The notes beneath the pieces were generated by a model. That model made no database searches. It was not told the origin of the DNA and saw nothing but the letters and a program-made list of their open reading frames with translations. 64,000 nt of DNA, taken from Chelydra serpentina. Lineage: Eukaryota > Chordata > Testudines > Chelydridae. Made by a program: the position numbers and the translations under genes. Location: contig JBAIAC010000033.1 of assembly GCA_037349315.1 (NCBI GenBank), positions 15,828,001-15,892,000 on the forward strand, read 5' to 3'. Each line of letters starts with the position of its first letter. Position 1 is the first letter of the stretch. This document shows, in pieces, positions 47,928 through 60,800 of the stretch.

Positions 47928-50306
47928 ATGCCCCGGACCCCGGGCTTCAAATCGTGCGAGTCCTGCAGGCACTCTATGCCTAGAAGCGACCCGCACTCAG
48001 CTTGTCTCCGCTGCCTGGGTGAGTCCCACGTCACCACACACTGCAAAATCTGCAGGTCCTTCAAACCTCGCACGAAAAAGGACACACATTCGACTCCAGG
48101 CCCTCCTCATGGAGTCCGCGTTGGCTCCTGCACTGGTACGCCGAACGGAATCGGCACCCGGTACCCTGTCCTTGGTGCGCGACGATCCCCCGGCGTCCTC
48201 AAGTGGCTGGCGCCTCTCACCGTCGCAAGGGCAGAGGAAGGCACCGTCTACGCATCGTCGTCGAGGGAAGGATAAGGGAGAGGCTCGACCCGTGTGCGGC
48301 AGCCGCAATTCTCCCCCGGGCCCCATCGCTCTGACTCTCGCTGAGCGGAGTAGCCCGGTTTCCTCAACGCAGGCCTCTCCGGACGCCCGAATGCCTTCGA
48401 CGCCAGAGGCCTTCCAGGTGGCCAAAGACTTGCTCACAATCCAGGTACCGGCAGTCCCGGCACCAGGAATCCGTTCCAGAAGCAAGCCGCCATTGGGCTC
48501 CAGGCCGTCGACCCCGACCAGGTGCAGATCCCGATCAGGGGACCGGTCCCGGGACCGCTCGCCCATCAGCGCCCAGTCCGACCATAGCCCGCAGCCTCCG
48601 CAGTCACTGATGGTGAGGCTCTCGGGTAATGTGCCGTCGGATCGGAGCTCCGGGCACCGCTCTCGATCGAGCAGGGAGTCGCAACATGGCAGGCACCGGC
48701 GCCGTAGACGCTCCCGGTCGAGTCGGGGCTATCGCAGCTGTTCCCGTCACGGCCGACGATGCTCCCGCTCCAGCTCCCAGTCCTCGAGGCACCAGGAAAA
48801 GGACTCCCGTAAGAGGTCGCCGACTCCACACTGCCGCGGACATAGGCGTCGCAGCGTCTGAAGGAGCAGTAGCTCGAGACGGTACAGTAGCTCGAGACGG
48901 TACTGTACCTCGTCGTCGGAGTCCCGGTCCCGAGGTAGACGTCATCGTCGGCGCCGTAGCTCGTACCGTTCCCATGGCACCGACCGAACGACGTTCACAC
49001 CAGCGGTGAGCCACTCAAGGGCCTCCACGTTCCAACCTGACCAGCTGGTGCCGCAGCAGGGTCAGTGGCAAGGGGCTCCATGGCAGGGACAGTGGTGCCA
49101 GTGGACCCCTTGGCCCCGGGACATGCCCAGCCGGATACCCGATCGGTCGCAGGGGGGTCCGAGGCTCCTTCGGTCACTATATCCCGGGCTCCCAGACCTA
49201 CATCTGTGGACCAAGGGTCCTCGGCACCGAATGCGGACTCCGAGGAAGGCGTGGAGCCCGCGGTGCCAGCAGATGCGCTAAGCTCCGTACCAGCTTCCTC
49301 CCCCGTACCAGAGGACAAGGTCGCAGCCCCGCCACTCTCCGTACCGCAGGAGGACTACAGGGCCCACCAGGAGCTATTAAAGCGAGTTGCCTCGAACCTC
49401 CAGCTCCAAGCTGAGGAGATGGAAGGGCCCTCCGACTCGCTTTTCAATGTCCTTTCGTCTTCGGCCCCGGGCAGAGTGGCGCTCCCGTTACATGAAGGGG
49501 TCGCCAATATTACAAAAGCCCTTTGGCACACGCCAGCCTCATTTGCGCCCATATCCAGAAAGGCAGAGCGCAAGTATTTTGTCCCTACGAAAGGACACAA
49601 ATTCTTGTACACCCACCCGGCTCCCAGCTCTTTGGTTGTGGAATCAGTCAACCATAGGGAGCGCCAGGGTCAACCGGGTCCTACCCCTAAAGATAAGGAC
49701 TCAAAAAGGCTGGACTCATTTGGGAGGAAAATGTATTCGTCCTCGAGTTTCCAGCTCAGGGTGGCAAATCACCAGGCCCTCCTCAGCCGCTACGAGTTTA
49801 ACCTGTGGGGGTCCTGGCAAAAATTCGAGCCCTTCCTCCCACAGCGCGAACGCAAGGAGTTTAAGGCGCTGGCGGAGGAGGGGGCTGCTGCTGCGAAGGC
49901 TGCTCTGCAGGCGGCATCAGATGCGGCGGACACGGCGGCGCGATCCATCGCCTCGGCGGTGTCCATGCGCAGGGCGTCGTGGCTCCTCCTGTCGGGGCTG
50001 TCCTCAGAGGCGCAGTCCGTGATGTAGGATCTCCCATTTGACGGCAAGGACCTGTTCGCGGAGCAAACGGATGCGAGACTTCATGGGATGAAGGACTCCT
50101 GTACCACCCTGCAAACGCTCGGGCTCTACATCCCACCGGCCAAAGAAAAGCCCAAGCCGCAGGCTCCCGCCCAGGCACCCCAACCGCGCTACAAGCCAGC
50201 CTATAAGAGGTCCAGGCCACAGAAGAGGCGACCTCAAAGGCAGTCCCGCTCTGCCCCGCAGCCTGGGCCCTCCAAGGGCAAGCAGCAGGGCAGGCGGCGG
50301 TTTTGA
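47928..50306 (+). pseudogene. DIRS gag-like region, frameshifted
   Basis: Opens MPRTPGFKSCESCRHSMPRS with Cys pairs in a C-x2-C...C-x2-C layout (CESC, CLRC, CKIC) that resembles the zinc-knuckle start of DIRS gag proteins. A frameshift near 48080 moves the frame into a long Arg/Ser-rich stretch (to 48861). The frame shifts again into the segment 49065-50027, which contains an Ala-rich helix region (EEGAAAAKAALQAASDAA). An in-frame TAG at 50025-50027 interrupts a frame that otherwise runs on to 50306 with a basic tail. Presumed role: capsid-like nucleic acid-binding protein of the element. Confidence 0.65.
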
Positions 50307-50309
50307 CTG

Positions 50310-51600
50310 GGGGCAGGAGGGTACCCGGACAAACCCTGAGGACACCCTCCCACAAATGAAGTTGGCCTTCAGCAACCGCTTGCGTCCATTCCTTTCGCAA
50401 TGGTCCCATATAACCTCGGACCGGTGGGTCCTGAGTACCATTGCCCGGGGCTACACGCTCCAGTTCAGGTCTCCCCCGATCTCCCGGGCACGGCACGGTA
50501 GACCCGTCACATCTACCCCTGCTGCAGCAGGAGGTGGGCCGGCTCCTCAGTCTCGGAGCCATAGAGGGAGTCCCAAGGGAATTCCAAGGGAAAGGGTTCT
50601 ATTCCCGTTATTTCCTGATCCCCAAAGCGAAAGGGGGCCTCAGACCGATCTTAGACTTGCGCGGTCTCAATCGGTACATGGTCAAATACGTTTCTGCATG
50701 GTCTCCCTGGTAAAGATTATTCCTGTTTTAGACCCGGGCGACTGGTATGCGGCCCTGGATCTCCAGGACGCATACTTTCACATACACATATTTGCAGGGC
50801 ACAGGCGCTTCCTTCGTTTCCTGGTTGGGCAGGACCACTACCAGTTTACGATCCTCCCCTTTGGCCTGTCCACAGCTCCTCGGGTGTTCACAAAGTGTAT
50901 GGCAGTGGTGGCGGCCTTTCTCAGACGCCGAGGGGTCCAATTGTTCCCATACCTCGATGACTGGCTGCTCAAGGACAACTCGAAGTTGCAGGTGCGGAAC
51001 CACCTGCAGCTGCTCTTGACTACCTGTGCCAATCTAGGCCTTTGGGTAAACGAGGCCAAGTTGACGTTGGTTCCGGTCCAGCGCATAGAGTTCATTGGAG
51101 CTCTACTAGACGCTTCCAGGGCCTCTCTCCCACCGGGCAGATTCCAGACCCTCAAAGGGCTCATAGCCACGGTCACGGAGTTCCCCCCTGACTACGGCCA
51201 GGACCTGTCTACAGCTCCTAGGCCACATGGTGGCGTGCACGTATATGGTACGCCACGCCAGACTCCGAATGAGGCCCCTCCAGCTTTGGCTGGCCTCAGA
51301 ATTCTCTCCGGCTCGGGACGGTATGGACAAGGTCCTCACAGTTCCAGGGCAGGTGCTAGCCTCCCTTCAGTGATGGACCGTCCCGGCCAATGTGTTGCAA
51401 GGGATTCCCTTCCGGGACCCGCCCCCGTCGCTAGACCAGGTGTTGGATGTGTCGGACGTGGGCTGGGGAGCCCATGTAGGGGACTCCCAAACCCAGGGAC
51501 TGTGGTCAGCCACGGAGCTACCCCTACACATAAATGTCAAGGAGCTCAGGGCAGTCCTCTTGGCCTGTGCGGCATTCTCTGTAGTCATTAGAACACCATC
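50310..51600 (+). pseudogene. DIRS reverse transcriptase / RNase H, frameshifted and truncated
   Basis: RT motifs are readable in order but in different frames: SRYFLIPKAKGGLRPILDLR (frame of 50441-50713), then LDLQDAYFHIHI, YQFTILPFGLSTAPRVFTKC and the catalytic YLDDWLL box (frame of 50701-51180). An RNase H-like stretch follows (VSDVGWGAHVGDSQTQGLWS and LHINVKELRAVLLA, frame of 51392-51580). At least three frame changes (near 50480, 50700 and 51180) and a stop before the RNase H segment make it non-coding today. The recombinase that would follow is absent. Confidence 0.75.
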
Positions 51601-51795
51601 CGGTATATACACAGCATAGCATGTGCTACCAGTCACTTTGGGCTTGATTGTGTCAGTGGCTCAAAGAGTAGTGCTGACAGTGCAGCCATTTTGAAAAGGG
51701 TGTGATGACTGTGACAGAAGTGGTATGAGTGACTGACAGAGTCCTAGAGTTGCTGATAGAATGTATTGGTTTGTTGGCAGGTATGCTTCTAATTT

Positions 51796-51826
51796 ACACA
51801 CACACACACACACACACGTGCGCGCA
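51796..51826. repeat. (AC)n followed by GTGCGCGC
   Basis: Alternating purine-pyrimidine tract; a similar (CA)n(CG)n tract lies at 53209-53240. Confidence 0.9.
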
Positions 51827-52030
51827 TTGATTTGCATACATTTGGATAAGAACTGCTGCCTGTTTATCCTAATCATATTCACTCCACACATTCATTCCAT
51901 TACATTCCAACTCATTACTTTCACACTCACTCATTCCACACCCCTTTTCATTCAACCCCTGCATACTCATTTCACACACATTGCTAGACAAAGCAACTCA
52001 TTCCATGCACCCATTTATTAAACACTATTT

Positions 52031-53174
52031 TGATGGGTTTGGTCACAGAGACCCCATTGGGACTGTCACCTGATGTGCTGAAATTACCTCTGAGCCCGTT
52101 TTCCCTGATGGCTTGGGACTCCAGAACCCTGCCTTGTTGAGCCAGGCACGCTAGTCTGCTGCAACACAGACCCAGGTCTAAACCATGCCCCAAAAGCTGC
52201 AGGCTTTAACCAAAAACTGCTCTGCAGGTCCCCTCTCTCCAGCACCCAGCTCCCAATGGGATCCAAACCCCAAATAAATCCGTTTTACTCTGTATAAAGC
52301 TTACACAGGGTAAACTCATGAATTGTCCCCCCTCTATAACACTGATAGAGAGATATGCACAGCTGTTTGCTCCCCAGATATTAATCACTTACTCTGGGTT
52401 CAATAATAAACAAAAGTGATTTTATTAAGTATAAAAGTAGGATTTAAATGGTTTTAAGTAATAACAGACAGAACAAAGTAAGTTACCAAGCAAAATAAAA
52501 CAAAACATGCACGTCTAAGCCTAATACATTAAAAAACTGAATACAGGTAAATCTCACCCTCAGAGATGTTCTAATAAGCCTCGTTCACAGACTAGACTCC
52601 TTCCTAGTCTGGGCCCAATCCTTTCCCCTGGTACAGTCCTTATTAGTTCCAGCTCAGGTGGTAACTAGGGGCTTTCTCATTACTGTAGTCTCCTTTGTTC
52701 TGTTCCACCCCCTTTTATGGCTTTGGCACAAGGCGGGAATCTTTTGTCCCTCTGGGTCCCCACCCCTCCTTCTAAATGGAAAAGCACCAGGTTTAAGATG
52801 GATTCCAGTACCAGGTGACGTGGTCACATGTCCTGTGAGACCTCATTACCCACTGGCTGGCACAAAGGTGTACAGGAAGGCTTATAAGTAAACAGAGCCA
52901 TTTACCACCAATTGTCCCAGTTAATGGGAGCCATCAAGATTCCAAGCCACCATTCATGGCCCATAGTTATAATAGGACTTCAGAGTAATGCTTCATATTT
53001 CTAGCTTCAGATACAACAATGATACATTCATACATATAGGATGAACACACTTAGTAGATTATAAGCTTTGTAATGATACCTTACAAGAGACCTTTTGCAT
53101 AAAGCATATTCCAGTTACATCATATTCACATTTATAAACATATTTCCATAAAACATATGGAGTGCAATGTCACA
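52031..53174. repeat. LTR-like interspersed repeat
   Basis: TGATGGGTTTGGTCACAGAG ... GAGTGCAATGTCACA, with core ATTAAGTATAAAAGTAGGAT, AACAGACAGAACAAAGTAAG and AGCAAAATAAAACAAAACAT. I recall this as a frequent turtle repeat; TG...CA ends suggest an LTR but no internal genes are present. Confidence 0.45.
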
Positions 53175-53208
53175 ACTATATTCATTCTATATACACATCC
53201 CTCTACTC

Positions 53209-53240
53209 CACACACACACACACACACACGCGCGCGCACA
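53209..53240. repeat. (CA)n(CG)n microsatellite
   Basis: CACA repeats passing into CGCGCGCGCA, just outside the LTR-like repeat at 52031-53174. Confidence 0.9.
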
Positions 53241-54177
53241 TACATCTCATCCTGCTCAAGGGCAATTCAGCTGTCACGTCCACCAGGCCAACCCCCAGGC
53301 AACAAGAGGGAAAGGACATATGACCATAGGCTCTAACTTTCATAGGTAGAGCCCAGGAGAAGGATGAGGTTTCCCAGCATTAAGTGGAAGCCTCACGTTC
53401 CTGCCTCTTAGCTCTTATATCTGTCTCCCCTTTCTCTGGGCAAAAAACACTCAGCGTCCCAATTCTTCAAGTAATTAGCTCCCCCATGGGCCCTTCAGGT
53501 TTCCCAGCACCCCCTTGATTCTCTCTCAATAAGTGATAGGCTGCTACCCCTGTTTCCTCCTGTGGAGCTTTTGCTCCTCCCACCCCATCCTCAGGTGCAG
53601 GGATGCAGCCTCCACTCAACCAGCACAGCCTAGCCCTACTTCTGGACCTGCTGGCCCAGGGGAAACTTTACCCCTGTGGGAAGGGTTTTACCATGATGAA
53701 GGTCTTTCTATGGGGATGAAACATCCCCTGGGCAGTCTGCCTGTGGATCTAGAGCTGGCCTGCTCTGGGTAGGAGGAGGCTAAAGAAGGGGGGGCAGCTA
53801 ACCACATCCTGAAGACAGCAGGATAGGTCGCTGATGGTGCCCCCTCCTAAAGACTCCTGTGGTAAGTGGGGAGCTGAGTCCTGGGGCAAGGTGTGGGTTG
53901 GGGGATGAGGGAGGCAGCAGCACATTGTGGGGTGGAGCTGGAGGAGGAAACAGCAGGCACCTCTAATGGAGATGGAAGTAGGAGCAATAGATTGAGGGGC
54001 AAGTGCAAACAGGTGGGCAACAGCAACACATGAGGCTTATAGGGGGCAAGCTCATTCCAGAGGAGCTGATTTCAATGGGAAATAGGTATGCAACCTGCAA
54101 ATGTGCTTTTGTAAATTCCACTTGGCATCTGTTTGCATCTTTGGACATCTATAGCCCTTTGTAAATTCTACCCTTAC

Positions 54178-54335
54178 TGTGACACTCTCTGGGCCTCAGT
54201 TCCCCATTTGTAAAATGGGGCTATGTGGATATATTAATTGTTATAGTGCCTTGGAGCCCCAGGCATGGACCAGGATCCCATTGTGCTAGGTGCAGAACAA
54301 AAGACAGGTCCTGCCCCAAAGAGCTTGCAATCTAA
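54178..54335 (+). repeat. CORE-SINE fragment followed by an ancient amniote repeat
   Basis: CTGGGCCTCAGTTCCCCATT and TGTAAAATGGGGCTATGT match the 3' part of MIR-type SINEs. The next segment (CCATTGTGCTAGGTGC, CCCCAAAGAGCTTGCAATCT) belongs to a second old family, present antisense at 21378-21470 (CCTAGCACAATGGGCTCCTG) and about 45740-45815, and in part at 42268-42310. Confidence 0.5.
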
Positions 54336-54484
54336 ATATAAGGCAAAAGTGAACCGATGGAGGCAGACTGACTGACGGGCGAATACCAGGCAGCAATCAG
54401 ACAAATATTGGTCAGCATGGTAGGCCGTGGTCTCACTGCAGCAGAGGCCTAATGATTGTCCACCTTTTTTGGTTGGCTTCATGG

Positions 54485-54834
54485 CAGGTTTAAAACAAAT
54501 AAAAGGAAGTTCTTCACACAGTGCGCAGTCAACTTGTGGAACTCCTTGCCCAAGGAGGTTGTGAAGGCTAGGACTATAACAGGGGTTAAAAGAGAACTAG
54601 ATAAATTCATGGAGGTTAAGTCCCTTAATGGCTATTAGCCAGGATGGGTAAGGAATGGTGTCCCTAGCCTCTGTTTGTCATGGGGTGGAGATGGATGGCA
54701 GGAGAGAGATCACTTGATCATTACCTGTTAGGTTCACTCCCTCTGGGGCACCTGGCATTGGCCACTGTCGGCAGACAGATACTGGGCTGGATGGACCTTT
54801 GGTCTGACCCAGTATGGCCATTCTTATGTTCTTA
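54485..54834 (+). mobile_element. CR1 LINE 3' end
   Basis: Sense copy. It encodes the ORF2 C-terminus (RFKTNKRKFFTQCAVNLWNS, LPKEVVKA ... VKRELDKFM) and the 3' UTR with GGCTGGATGGACCTTTGGTC and CCAGTATGGCCATTCTTATG. Truncated at its 5' end. Confidence 0.88.
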
Positions 54835-57631
54835 TGGCAGAGGAGAGTTTTAAGGAGAAATTTGACAGAGGATAATGAGTTAGTTTGTGGATGTTTACAG
54901 GGAGCTCCTCCCAAGTGTGATGAGTAACATAGGAGAAAGTGTGAAAGTAATTGTTTTGAAAATTTAACAAGTGGGCGATGGAGGCTCGCATTCTGGGCTG
55001 GTTGGAGGCAGGCGTCAGCCTTTCGATACTGAATAAGAGAGAATTCCCTACGTCTCAGGGTGTTGTGAAGATGAAGGAATTAATGTTTGAGAAGTGCTGG
55101 GACACTACAGTGATGGGACTCATGTGAGCACGTAAGTGAACAGACAGCTTAGCTTGAGACATAGCCTGATTGTGGGCTGTTCTTATCCAGGATCTTGGGC
55201 ATGTTGCCATTCTTGCTGTGGTAGATAACCAGTACCCATGATGGACTCTGGCTTTGGCAGCTTGTGGGAAGGGACTTACTTACTTACCTACTACTTACTT
55301 TTGAAAATGAATTATTGGGCCTGAGTCTGCTCTGTATTGGTAGTAACCCCATTGAAATCAATGGAGTCATATTGAGAGGATAGCAGAATAATGCCTTTGA
55401 CTTCCCTTTGCCTGGAATTTTAAAAAAAGGCTCCATTGGCCAATCTAAGACATGGAGAAGATATAATATTTGATGAAAAGGGAGGGTGGGTTTTCAAAGA
55501 GAAAAAATTTCAGACAAAATGAGTTTGGTTTTTTTAAGAAAACCTTATGAGATCCCTCAATCCCTGTCCAATATTTTTTACCAGCTGTTACTGGTAGGAC
55601 GTCTATGTTACATACTTTTATTTGGTAGCAGTGAAAGAGAAAATTTGTGTTGGATAACTGCAGGCTACAAAAAATTCAGACCCAGAAACAAAACCATTTC
55701 ACATCAAATGGTTAGTACTTTTAAAATACCTTATGTCCTTCATCTCTGACTTTTATAGGGAACTTGCAATTTCTATCAGTATTTCCTGTGATTTCTGCTT
55801 AGATGGGAAATAGGTGGCATATACAAGAACCTTAGTTTAAACTAATTATGTAAATACTATATAATATAAATTGCATTTACAACAAGTCAATTTTTATCCA
55901 AGATCAGTTTAAACATATATTTAGTACAGCTCACAAAAAAGTACTATCATAGAAATATAAGAAGCCTCTTTAGGTCATGAATACTCATGTTATTTTTTTG
56001 TTTGTGTCTTTTAAATTTATTTTGCATACCACAGTTGGTTGCAAATAATGAGCCAAATGTACAGATTCACAGCGCCTGCATTATGCTGCTCTGGCAATGC
56101 AAAGCAGCAGTAAACCAGGCTTACTTGTCTCGATATGCCAGGTCTATGATGCTTTAATGCCAAAGGAGTAGCACAATGCAGCCAGACAGTGAATCTGGCC
56201 CAATATTTGTTGCCAATACAGCCATTTTTGTGTGTGTGCAAATTGTTCACAATTTGATCAATGTCCAGTTACTTTTACATGCCATGTCTGAGTATCATGT
56301 GTATGGCTGTAAAAGGGATTCTCTAGGTGTGTAATTCAAGTCGAAGTCCAGCTCTTTTAAATAGTTGGGCCATGTTGTTGGTTTTTTTGGGGGGTGGGGG
56401 TGGGGGTTGACCTAAATTAAAAAAAATATTAAAAGCCAAATACCAATTACCTAACACATGTGAGTCATCTAATTGATTTGAAATCAGTAGAGGTATATGT
56501 GTGAATAGGATTACCAGTATCAATTCCATTAGTGGTCCAAGATACCATGCAAAGTTTTTATTCTCTTCTTGTGTCATCTGTTTCCTGACAATGTTCCATT
56601 TATTTGTACTAATCTAGGCAATTACCAATTAGATGAATAAAGTCGGAAAGGAGGTAATAATAAATAAAGTTGTCATCTATTAAGAAATAATCATTTATAG
56701 GTGCCACACAGTGGTATCTGAGATGACTGCCACTTTTCCTTACATTTAGAGACGACGATACCTATGGTAACTGTGGTTAGAGCAGGCAAATGTTGAGATT
56801 TAATGGTTAATACTCTAGTCAGAAGGGATTATGGGTAGAACTAAAGTGAGAATAAAGAGGAAAATGGAAAATAATGTTAAGGAAAAACACGAGAAAGAAA
56901 AGGCAAGAAAAGAGACAAAGAAAATGTATCACATGGGGAAACGGAATTCTTGTCAATCTCTGCTTCCAGATATAACAATACAGGCACTGGGCCAGATTCC
57001 CTTGAGCCATGCAGATAGTAATATTAAAGCCAAATCTCTGGATCCATACTCTCCTAATCCTGACTATAACACCACTTGATAACATAGTTTCAGCTAGTAA
57101 TGTTTATGAGTTAAAAAGTTGAATATGGAGAAAAGATGTTACTTGGAAATCTGGAAGAAGAGAAAAGTTTATAGATTCCTCTTGTTGTTTGTAACCTAGA
57201 ACACTAGAGGACAGCACTAAAATATTCCATAAGTGTTTATTATTGATTACAAGGTTCATAATGCATATCGTAAATGCAGGTTTTGTTGTTAAAGAATAAC
57301 ACATGACACATTGATCTCACTGTGTAAAGTGAAAGGTAGAATGAAATGTTTTGAACATGGTAAGGCAACTAACATTTTTCTCTCCAGTTTTTTACAGTGC
57401 ATGCTTTGAAAAGGCCTTCAAAATGCTTTCATACATTGTACAATACATCATAAGTTCCATACATTCTGTGACTGACAAAGTTGCAGCAAAGATTTTTGAG
57501 AAGAAATTTATATCTGGTTAAATTAGGGCAAAATAATAACTAATGTGATTGCTGAAGATCTGCTGTAATTTTTATATAAAATAATACTTCATTTTTAAAA
57601 ACTTCACAAGCTCTTCTATTCTGTTTCCTAG

Positions 57632-57837
57632 GGACTCTAGAACGGCATGAAACAGATGAAATGGCAAAAGCAATTCTTACTTCCTGTGAAGATTCAGAGT
57701 GTTTAGTGACTGATTCTATACTTCCAGTCTCTCAAGATACACAAAAGCATAAAAATGCAGGGTACAAATTCTCCAGCTCTTACAAATTTGGCACACTGTC
57801 CCACAATCTTACCCACACAGAAAAGTCTTCAGATAAG
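57632..57837 (+). CDS. WDR72: WDR72 exon (window exon 11)
   Basis: 206 bp: GG completes Gly, then 68 codons TLERHETDEMAKAILTSCED, SECLVTDSILPVSQDTQKHK, NAGYKFSSSYKFGTLSHNLT and HTEKSSDK. Acceptor tgtttcctag; donor gtaagagt. TLERHET joins directly to WEIETG of the previous exon, as in WDR72 of other vertebrates; the remainder is the divergent, low-conservation linker after the propeller. The phase across the 36-kb intron is intact. No later exon was found up to 64000. Confidence 0.93.
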
Positions 57838-60800
57838 GTAAGAGTAAATGAGTAGAATATTACTTGGTAGAAACTGATAGTGGTCCAAATGACTGCACCA
57901 TCTCTCTCTGTGGGAGAGAACCCAAAAAGGGACCAGGAAACTCAAGATTTGTTGTGGAGTTTCCTTCATATTGTTCTAATGAAGAGTGTGTGTGTGTGGG
58001 GAGGGGGGGGGGGGAGGTGGTGGCATTTGCCCCAACTCACAGAACAGAGAGCAGTGAGACCAACTTTCACCCATGGGGGAAACCCATAGAGGGCAAGGGC
58101 ATTTGCACAGAGGCCTAGTGCCTCTACACTACTATCCCCATCATATCATGACAGGATGACTCTATATTTCTGCTCCCGTAGATTCCTATTGCCATTTGTT
58201 CCAAAACACCCCTTCTAGGGTGTTTCAGGATGTTAAACAGAGATTCTGTGCATATCTTTTTTTTTTTTCCCAATACCGTCTGCCCCTCACAATGAGTGTG
58301 TCACTGCATTCTTCCCATACAGTATCCTAAATACAAGGCTTCTGTGTGGTGCATGTTCATAGTCATAACCTTTAAAAAAAAAAACAATGGGCTTTGGGAA
58401 TTGCATTCATGATAGTAGAACAGAGTAGGTCATAACTGCTGCTCCTCACCAATGAATGTAGACCGACAATGTGTTCCTCAATAGTGGGCAGGAAGAGGAA
58501 CACACAATATATGGAAAATAGCCAAATGGTCTCTGCACTTCTGCTGAACTTCCTGTCTTTACTGCTTCCAGTGCCTGAAAACCTTTTGTCTCCATAACTG
58601 GGAAGTTCTGTCTGAGACAGGACAGCAGAATCAGGGCCTATCTCATTAATTTTTTGGATTTTTTATTTAATATACTTATAAATTTAAATGTACAGTTCAG
58701 TTTAGACTGGTGCCTGGTAAACTCATTGTATTTATCTTTGACCTTTGACTGACCTCAGTCTGATGTCTAAAGTTCCTTTTGGTGCCATTTGCTGAAAAGT
58801 CTTTAGAGCATAATCCTGCTGAGCATCTTGCAGGACAGATGGTGCACTAGTAGGCTATTGACACAGAATCTGATTCTCACTATTGCATTATCAGAAAGAA
58901 TGGCTTTTTCCTACATTATTTTTAGAATAATTAAAACAGAAACAAGTAGCATTAGAGTTAACCATGAAGCTTGATTTTTTTTCTAATGCATTTTAACTTT
59001 TAAAACTTAGTAAATTTAACTGAATGGTCAGAAGAAAAACTACTGTCCTTTGGATAAAAGATCGTGATTTTGAGCTGATTATGAAATGGGTATCTTAACT
59101 AGCACATTGTGGCTGATAGTAATATGTGATAATTTGATAGCTGCTTTATTCAGAGCTGGTGGAGATGAAATAGTACAGTAGTTATATAAACCTGTTTCTT
59201 AAGCAATCACTTATCAGTTCTGTAGTGTAGTGTTCCATTTTTTCACACTTTATTTTTGACGGTCAGCAATTAATTGCATTTCTGTTGTCCACTTGTAAAT
59301 CTGTTATTGAAATGGAAATTATGGATGGTTTCTCCAGGTCTGCCAAAAAAGCTTGATTTGTATTCTTTGTTCCTGATGTGTATTAAATGTAGATATCATG
59401 GCTTGGATTTTCCCTCTGAGATTCACAAATGGAAGGGATTCCCCACCCATGAAAACCCCTCTCACAGAACAAACAGAAGGGGTCTTGTCATTTCTGCAGC
59501 ACTTCCACCCTTCCTCCAGACAGCACAGAGGATGATCTGTATATCTGATTTGGGAAGTGCTGGAGACTGCCTGGGGCTGGGTATGGGGTGGGTACACTAG
59601 AGGGCAGACATGACTAAGGAGATCCCCTGGCAATGCAGCTCCAGAAAACCACTGAGAGTCACAGTGGGCCAGAGAGGGTGCAGTGGCACAGGACCTCTTA
59701 TTGCTGATCCTCGTGGGGAAAGAAATCCAAAAGGTTTGGGGCAGGGCCAATGTCTTTTTCTGTGTTGGGGAAGACCATGCCCAAACAATGGGGTGATGCA
59801 GAAGATCTCCGCGAGGATGCTGAGAGAATGTTTCCTCACAGAGAGCCTCCTCTTTCGTGTTATACTTTGGGAGATGACGATCTAGCCCCCTATCTTTAAA
59901 ATAATCAATGACTTTTAATAAAATATTCCCATAATGGTGCTTTTTTTTAAAATGTAGGAGTCTTTAATTCTTCATAGTGTTCACACTTGTCACATCAATT
60001 CATAACAATGTTTTGAAATAATCTTAGATTGCAGTCTACAAATAAACGTTACGGTGAAATCCTGATCCCATTGAAGTCAGTGGGAGTTTTGACATTGACT
60101 TCAATGGAGCAAGGACTTCTCCCCACATTTCTGTCTGATTAACAACCTCAGATCTCAGATTAACATGAAAACCTCAGAACACTAATATCTGAATGGCAAT
60201 GTGATTTTTAACAGGTCTGGATGTGGTCATGATTTCTTAAATTGCCTGTTTGACAAACTATTCATGAGAGATCTAGTGACAATGCCAAGGTTTTAATAAT
60301 ACATCAGTTTTTACCAGCAAATAGTGAATAGGACATGTTCTGTTTTCACCTTTTTCTAAAATATATTTAATTATAAGTATTACAGTTGACATTTTGCCTC
60401 CGTCTTTTAGCATAAAAATGTGTGAGATATGCTCCAATTCAAAAGATGGGTACGAAGAATCATGAAAAGTGGAAAAGCAGGAATCCAATCCTGTTTGCCT
60501 TATTCTTGCAAGTTAGTCCCAGTTTCATACAATGAGACTATTCACATGAGCAAGGCAAGCAGGCTTTGGCCCTGTTTTTGTGTTTTAAACACTATAGTAG
60601 GTTCTATTATTAATACTATATGATAAAAAATGTCTGCAAGTTAATGAATACACATTTACCCCATGCTAGGAAGAAAGGAAAAAACTCATATCACAATGTG
60701 ACTTCAAAGGCTTTCTTGTATCAAAACATTTGTCATCATGTAAATCACAGATACAAAAGAAGAATGCTTTGATTTCATGGTGCTTTTGCCATTTTAATTC

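Larger units (their letters stand above)
47607..51600 (+). mobile_element. DIRS-type retrotransposon, 3'-truncated and broken
   Basis: Same strand as WDR72. It starts with a terminal/leader region (47607-47927, GTTCTTCTTCGAGTGATTGC), followed by a gag-like region (47928-50306) and then RT plus RNase H (about 50310-51580). The YLDDWL and LDLQDAYFHIHI signatures and the low similarity to LTR-element RT are typical of DIRS-1-like, tyrosine-recombinase elements. The tyrosine recombinase, methylase-like region and right terminal repeat are missing: homology stops at about 51580-51600, shortly after the RNase H segment. Several frameshifts and a nonsense codon show it is dead. The GC content (well above the AT-rich intron) marks its borders clearly. 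Confidence 0.8.

Noticed and set aside
48019..48861. A host SR splicing factor
   Set aside because: The frame lies between a DIRS leader and DIRS RT on the same strand and shares their GC-rich composition; no RNA-recognition domain is present.
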